Origin: Bacteroidales bacterium
GTDB taxonomy: Bacteria; Bacteroidota; Bacteroidia; Bacteroidales; UBA12077
Reading direction: 5' to 3'
Assembly: GCA_030600625.1 (NCBI GenBank)
Contig: JAUVLS010000070.1
Location: 1-7,033, forward strand
Length of the DNA stretch: 7,033 nucleotides
The notes beneath the pieces were generated by a model. It did no database searches. It was not told the origin of the DNA and saw nothing but the letters and a program-made list of their open reading frames with translations. The first letter of the stretch is position 1. Each line of letters starts with the position of its first letter. Shown here piece after piece: positions 5,133 to 7,033 of the stretch. The translations under genes were made by a program, and so were the position numbers.

Positions 5133-5289
5133 AAATTCAATCGAATTTACCAAAAAGAATTGAGATGTTCAAATTGCCGGGTGTATTCTTAAACGGGACA
5201 ATGTAGAAACCAAACAGATTCCTCCCGATAATTATCGGGACGGGAATGACTGTGTTTTTGTGTTATTTGTTTTTCAAAACTCGAAACCT
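5133..5289. repeat. long direct repeat, copy 2 (upstream of the nuclease gene, downstream of the 385-residue gene)
   Basis: This 157-bp copy has the same order of blocks as 3004-3143 and the same orientation. The hairpin of copy 1 (TCCCGC-CTAC-GCGGGA) is here replaced by the 18-bp palindrome TCCCGATAATTATCGGGA (5223-5240), which directly precedes the shared CGGGAATGACTGTG. That palindrome is the same one found at 1082-1099 and 2126-2143. The rest of the extra length is a few small insertions, such as AAAAC before TCGAAACCT. The repeat lies 52 bases beyond the stop codon of the 385-residue gene. Confidence 0.8.
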
Positions 5290-5322
5290 GTCTGCCCTGA
5301 CTGCCGTCAGGCAGGCGACAGG
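5287..5322 (-). terminator. GC-rich hairpin downstream of the 385-residue gene, possible terminator
   Basis: The core CCTGA-CTGCCG-TCAGG (5296-5311) is a perfect stem. Outside it, CCTGTC (5287-5292) pairs with GACAGG (5317-5322) across bulges. It starts 19 bases past the stop codon on the minus strand and is followed there by TTTCGAGTTTTG, a weak T-rich tail. It resembles the CCTGCCTGCC/GGCAGGCAGG palindromes elsewhere in the window but is not the same. Termination is inferred. Confidence 0.45.
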
Positions 5323-5340
5323 CAGGCTTGAAATTAATTT

Positions 5341-6498
5341 CTATTTATCTAAAGTCTGATAATAATCATCCAGAATTGTGGTCATCATAGGTACATAAAA
5401 CTGCCAGTAAAATTTGTCGGTATTTTTATAATTTGAGCCATTAAACATTGAAACAATATTATGGCAACCCTCGAAAAAGGCTGTTTTGCTGTTTACTTTA
5501 TTTTCGGCAAAATCACCACCAAAATAATAAAAGTTATAATCGCCTTTATGTTCAATTACAGCAGGGAAAACAGGTTTTAAATTGTAATGTCGTAAAATGG
5601 AATCGCCACTTGCATTAACATGTATTTTAAAGTCTGCCAAAACATTGTTTTGTTCGCCCGAAAAAGTAATATCGAACCATTGTGGATAATGCACCATTTC
5701 AGGAACTCCGAATCGTTCTATAGTTTCCTGTTTAGCAAGAATAAAAGGTATTTCTTCGCTAAGATGAGTTCCCTGTTCTAAAATAGCAATTGTGCCAAAC
5801 TTATGCACTAATACAATGCCTGCATTTTTAAATGGCCATTGATTGTTGTTTTGTTCCATGTATAAATTTACAATCCATCGCGGGAATTTTTTCCCGTATG
5901 CCGTATCAAGACTGGCAAAATATTTTCCTGTCCATCCACTCCATTTTAAACCAAAAAGCTCTTCTACTTTTTCACGAATTAATCCGTTAGTTGGTGCGTT
6001 GTATAAGTTAAATTCAGTTATTACCAGCTTTTTTAGTTCTTTCATTTCTTTAAGCAGCAAATAATCATTCTGATTTAACCCTCCATAAACCTTCTGCGTA
6101 TGCTTAACATCCTTGGTTCCCCTTTTGTACCACTCGTTATAATAAACTCCGTAAGTATCAGTATAATATAGCATATCGAATGTATTGGCTACATCCTCAA
6201 TTTCGTGAATACGAACACTCCTGAAATCAAATTCCTGCGACTTGCTGTTTAAAGGGAAAAATCCATAATAATCTTTGTCCACATTATATAAATCACCATT
6301 CGGCTTTACATATCGGTTATGATTTAATATCCAGTTAAATGATTTATGTTCGGTACGTTCCATAGTTGGAACTGTTTTATCAAGAATGTATACATTCAAC
6401 GATCTTTCAGCCTTAAAAAACCACATTAACCAACTTCCTAATAAGATTAACATGATTATACCAACTATTATTATCGGGATTAGGAGCTTCTTATTCAT
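5341..6498 (-). CDS. membrane-anchored protein of unknown function, 385 residues
   Basis: I do not recognise a named family with confidence. Residues 6-28 (LIPIIIVGIIMLILLGSWLMWFF) form one hydrophobic helix after a short basic start (MNKK), with no lipobox. The protein is therefore probably anchored in the inner membrane with the rest outside the cytoplasm. The soluble part starts with LNVYILDKTVPTMERTEHKSFNWILNH, then DKDYYGFFPLN. A strand-helix segment, KELKKLVITEFNLYNAPTNGLIREKVEELFGLKW, looks like part of a Rossmann-like or amidotransferase-like fold. It is followed by WIVNLYMEQNNNQWPF and by AGIVLVHKFGTIAILEQGTHL. Aromatic residues are frequent, which may point to a carbohydrate-related role, but that is speculation. 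It is a single-gene unit with its own promoter and a hairpin downstream. Its codon use looks less AT-extreme than that of the neighbouring nuclease gene, suggesting a resident gene. Confidence 0.85.
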   Translation of the reverse strand: MNKKLLIPIIIVGIIMLILLGSWLMWFFKAERSLNVYILDKTVPTMERTEHKSFNWILNHNRYVKPNGDLYNVDKDYYGFFPLNSKSQEFDFRSVRIHEIEDVANTFDMLYYTDTYGVYYNEWYKRGTKDVKHTQKVYGGLNQNDYLLLKEMKELKKLVITEFNLYNAPTNGLIREKVEELFGLKWSGWTGKYFASLDTAYGKKFPRWIVNLYMEQNNNQWPFKNAGIVLVHKFGTIAILEQGTHLSEEIPFILAKQETIERFGVPEMVHYPQWFDITFSGEQNNVLADFKIHVNASGDSILRHYNLKPVFPAVIEHKGDYNFYYFGGDFAENKVNSKTAFFEGCHNIVSMFNGSNYKNTDKFYWQFYVPMMTTILDDYYQTLDK

Positions 6499-6542
6499 TT
6501 GTTTAAGTAATTTAGGGTTTAATATTACAATTCAAGGAACTT

Positions 6543-6573
6543 TAAATATACAAAGAATCATTAGAAATACAAA
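6543..6573 (-). promoter_or_regulatory. likely promoter of the 385-residue gene
   Basis: On the minus strand, TTTG (6570-6573) is followed after 19 bases by TATATTTA (6543-6550), which matches the Bacteroidota -7 box TAnnTTTG at five of its six fixed bases. The -7 box lies 44 bases before the start codon. The match is slightly weaker than those before the two toxin-antitoxin operons. A 7-bp tandem repeat begins 17 bases upstream of the -33 element. Confidence 0.5.
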
Positions 6574-6590
6574 TTTTTAAACTGAGTTCA

Positions 6591-6639
6591 GAATACGGGA
6601 TACGGGATGCAGGATACAGAATGCAAGATGCAGGATGAT
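6591..6639. repeat. 7-bp tandem repeat, seven imperfect units
   Basis: The seven consecutive units are GAATACG, GGATACG, GGATGCA, GGATACA, GAATGCA, AGATGCA and GGATGAT, with the consensus GGATRCR. The array lies between the GIY-YIG nuclease gene and the promoter of the 385-residue gene. It is intergenic, so changes in copy number would not alter a reading frame but would alter the spacing upstream of the promoter. Confidence 0.75.
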
Positions 6640-6681
6640 TGACTATTGACGAATTGTAAATGAATGTCGTTTAGTTAATCT

Positions 6682-7033
6682 TTAGAATTTAATTAACATC
6701 TCAACACTGTATTGTTTGAGGTAGGTGCGAATAATTTGCTGAACATCTTTATTGTCAGGATACACTTTAATTACATCTGACAGGTTTTCAAGATCATTGC
6801 CAATAAACTCAGTATCGATATAACCAAACCCCGTGTATTTACCATTTTCGACTTTTACTATTGATTTTTCTTCATCATTTCGGCCGGTATCGATAATAAA
6901 AAAGTTTTGCCAGTTATATGATAGTTGGTCCACTAATTCCTGAGCTCTTTTATTGTAATCTTCTGGCGATTCTTCATGTATACACGCACCCTTACAGTGT
7001 TTTAACTGGTAATAAAAGCATGGTCCTGTTGTT
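6682..7033 (-). CDS. GIY-YIG/UvrC-like nuclease, C-terminal part (cut by window edge), possibly fused to a DnaQ-type exonuclease
   Basis: The frame is open from base 7033 to the TAA at 6682-6684 and gives about 117 residues, with no start inside the window that makes sense for the protein. The visible part begins TTGPCFYYQLKHCKGACIHE, followed by ESPEDYNKRAQELVDQL. This is the Cys-rich segment that follows the GIY-YIG catalytic domain in UvrC and Cho nucleases (C-x7-C-x3-C here). In UvrC the conserved cysteines of this segment have been linked to metal or Fe-S binding. The remainder (FFIIDTGRNDEEKSIVKVENGKYTGFGYIDTE, then VQQIIRTYLKQ) forms a small C-terminal domain. In Bacteroidota such proteins often have a DnaQ-like 3'-5' exonuclease domain in front of the GIY-YIG domain. 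That part lies outside the window and is inferred. A DNA-repair role is likely. A GTG at 6931-6933 would give only a truncated product and is not the start. Confidence 0.85.
   Translation of the reverse strand, partial: TTGPCFYYQLKHCKGACIHEESPEDYNKRAQELVDQLSYNWQNFFIIDTGRNDEEKSIVKVENGKYTGFGYIDTEFIGNDLENLSDVIKVYPDNKDVQQIIRTYLKQYSVEMLIKF

Noticed and set aside
3158..5206. Several plus-strand reading frames opposite the nuclease gene, including a hydrophobic one at 4898-5206
   Set aside because: They are antisense to a well-supported gene. The Leu, Ile, Phe and Ser richness is what the reverse complement of Lys- and Asp-rich AT-rich codons gives.
5881..5896. Perfect inverted repeat CGGGAA-TTTT-TTCCCG
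   Set aside because: It lies within the coding sequence of the 385-residue protein and is unlike the intergenic palindromes; probably chance or codon-driven.
6591..6639. Possible CRISPR array
   Set aside because: The units are 7 bp and directly adjacent with no spacers, so this is a simple tandem repeat.

Overview
The window looks like chromosomal DNA of a member of the Bacteroidota. The sequence is strongly AT-rich. Three upstream regions carry promoters close to the Bacteroidota form (-7 TAnnTTTG with a TTTG or TTG about 19-20 bases upstream). One protein is a lipoprotein with an acidic stretch right after the lipid-anchored cysteine, as in surface lipoproteins of this phylum. The right-edge gene carries the Cys-rich segment of UvrC/Cho-type GIY-YIG nucleases. 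All eight complete or nearly complete genes lie on the minus strand, so the text below reads from right to left, in the direction of transcription.

Right part (7033-5341): the C-terminal part of a GIY-YIG/UvrC-like nuclease (6682-7033), then a 183-base gap with a 7-bp tandem repeat and a promoter. The gap is followed by an unrecognised membrane-anchored 385-residue protein (5341-6498).

Middle part (5340-2834): a 617-residue protein (3178-5031) ends in a PD-(D/E)XK nuclease domain and has no methyltransferase beside it. It lies between two direct copies of a ~140-157 bp intergenic repeat (3004-3143 and 5133-5289).

Left part (2833-1): two type II toxin-antitoxin operons with overlapping genes. 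One is a VapC-like PIN toxin with a ribbon-helix-helix (DUF6364-like) antitoxin; the other is MazEF/PemIK-like. They are followed by a small lipoprotein and the first 70 residues of a GNAT acetyltransferase. mazEF lies between two direct copies of a second intergenic repeat (974-1108; 1782-1842 plus 2061-2152).

The second copy of that repeat is split by a 218-bp element (1843-2060). The element is made of six small hairpins in a row, has 20-bp terminal inverted repeats matching at 19 of 20 positions, and is flanked by an 8-bp near-duplication. The intact copy about 0.8 kb away shows what the empty site looks like. This is the best-supported mobile element in the window. It has no coding capacity, so it is MITE-like.

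Overall this is a small accessory island. Toxin-antitoxin modules and a lone nuclease are separated by palindrome-rich repeats that could serve as terminators, as REP-type elements and as substrates for exchange of the genes between them. No tRNA, rRNA, CRISPR array, integrase or transposase gene is visible.
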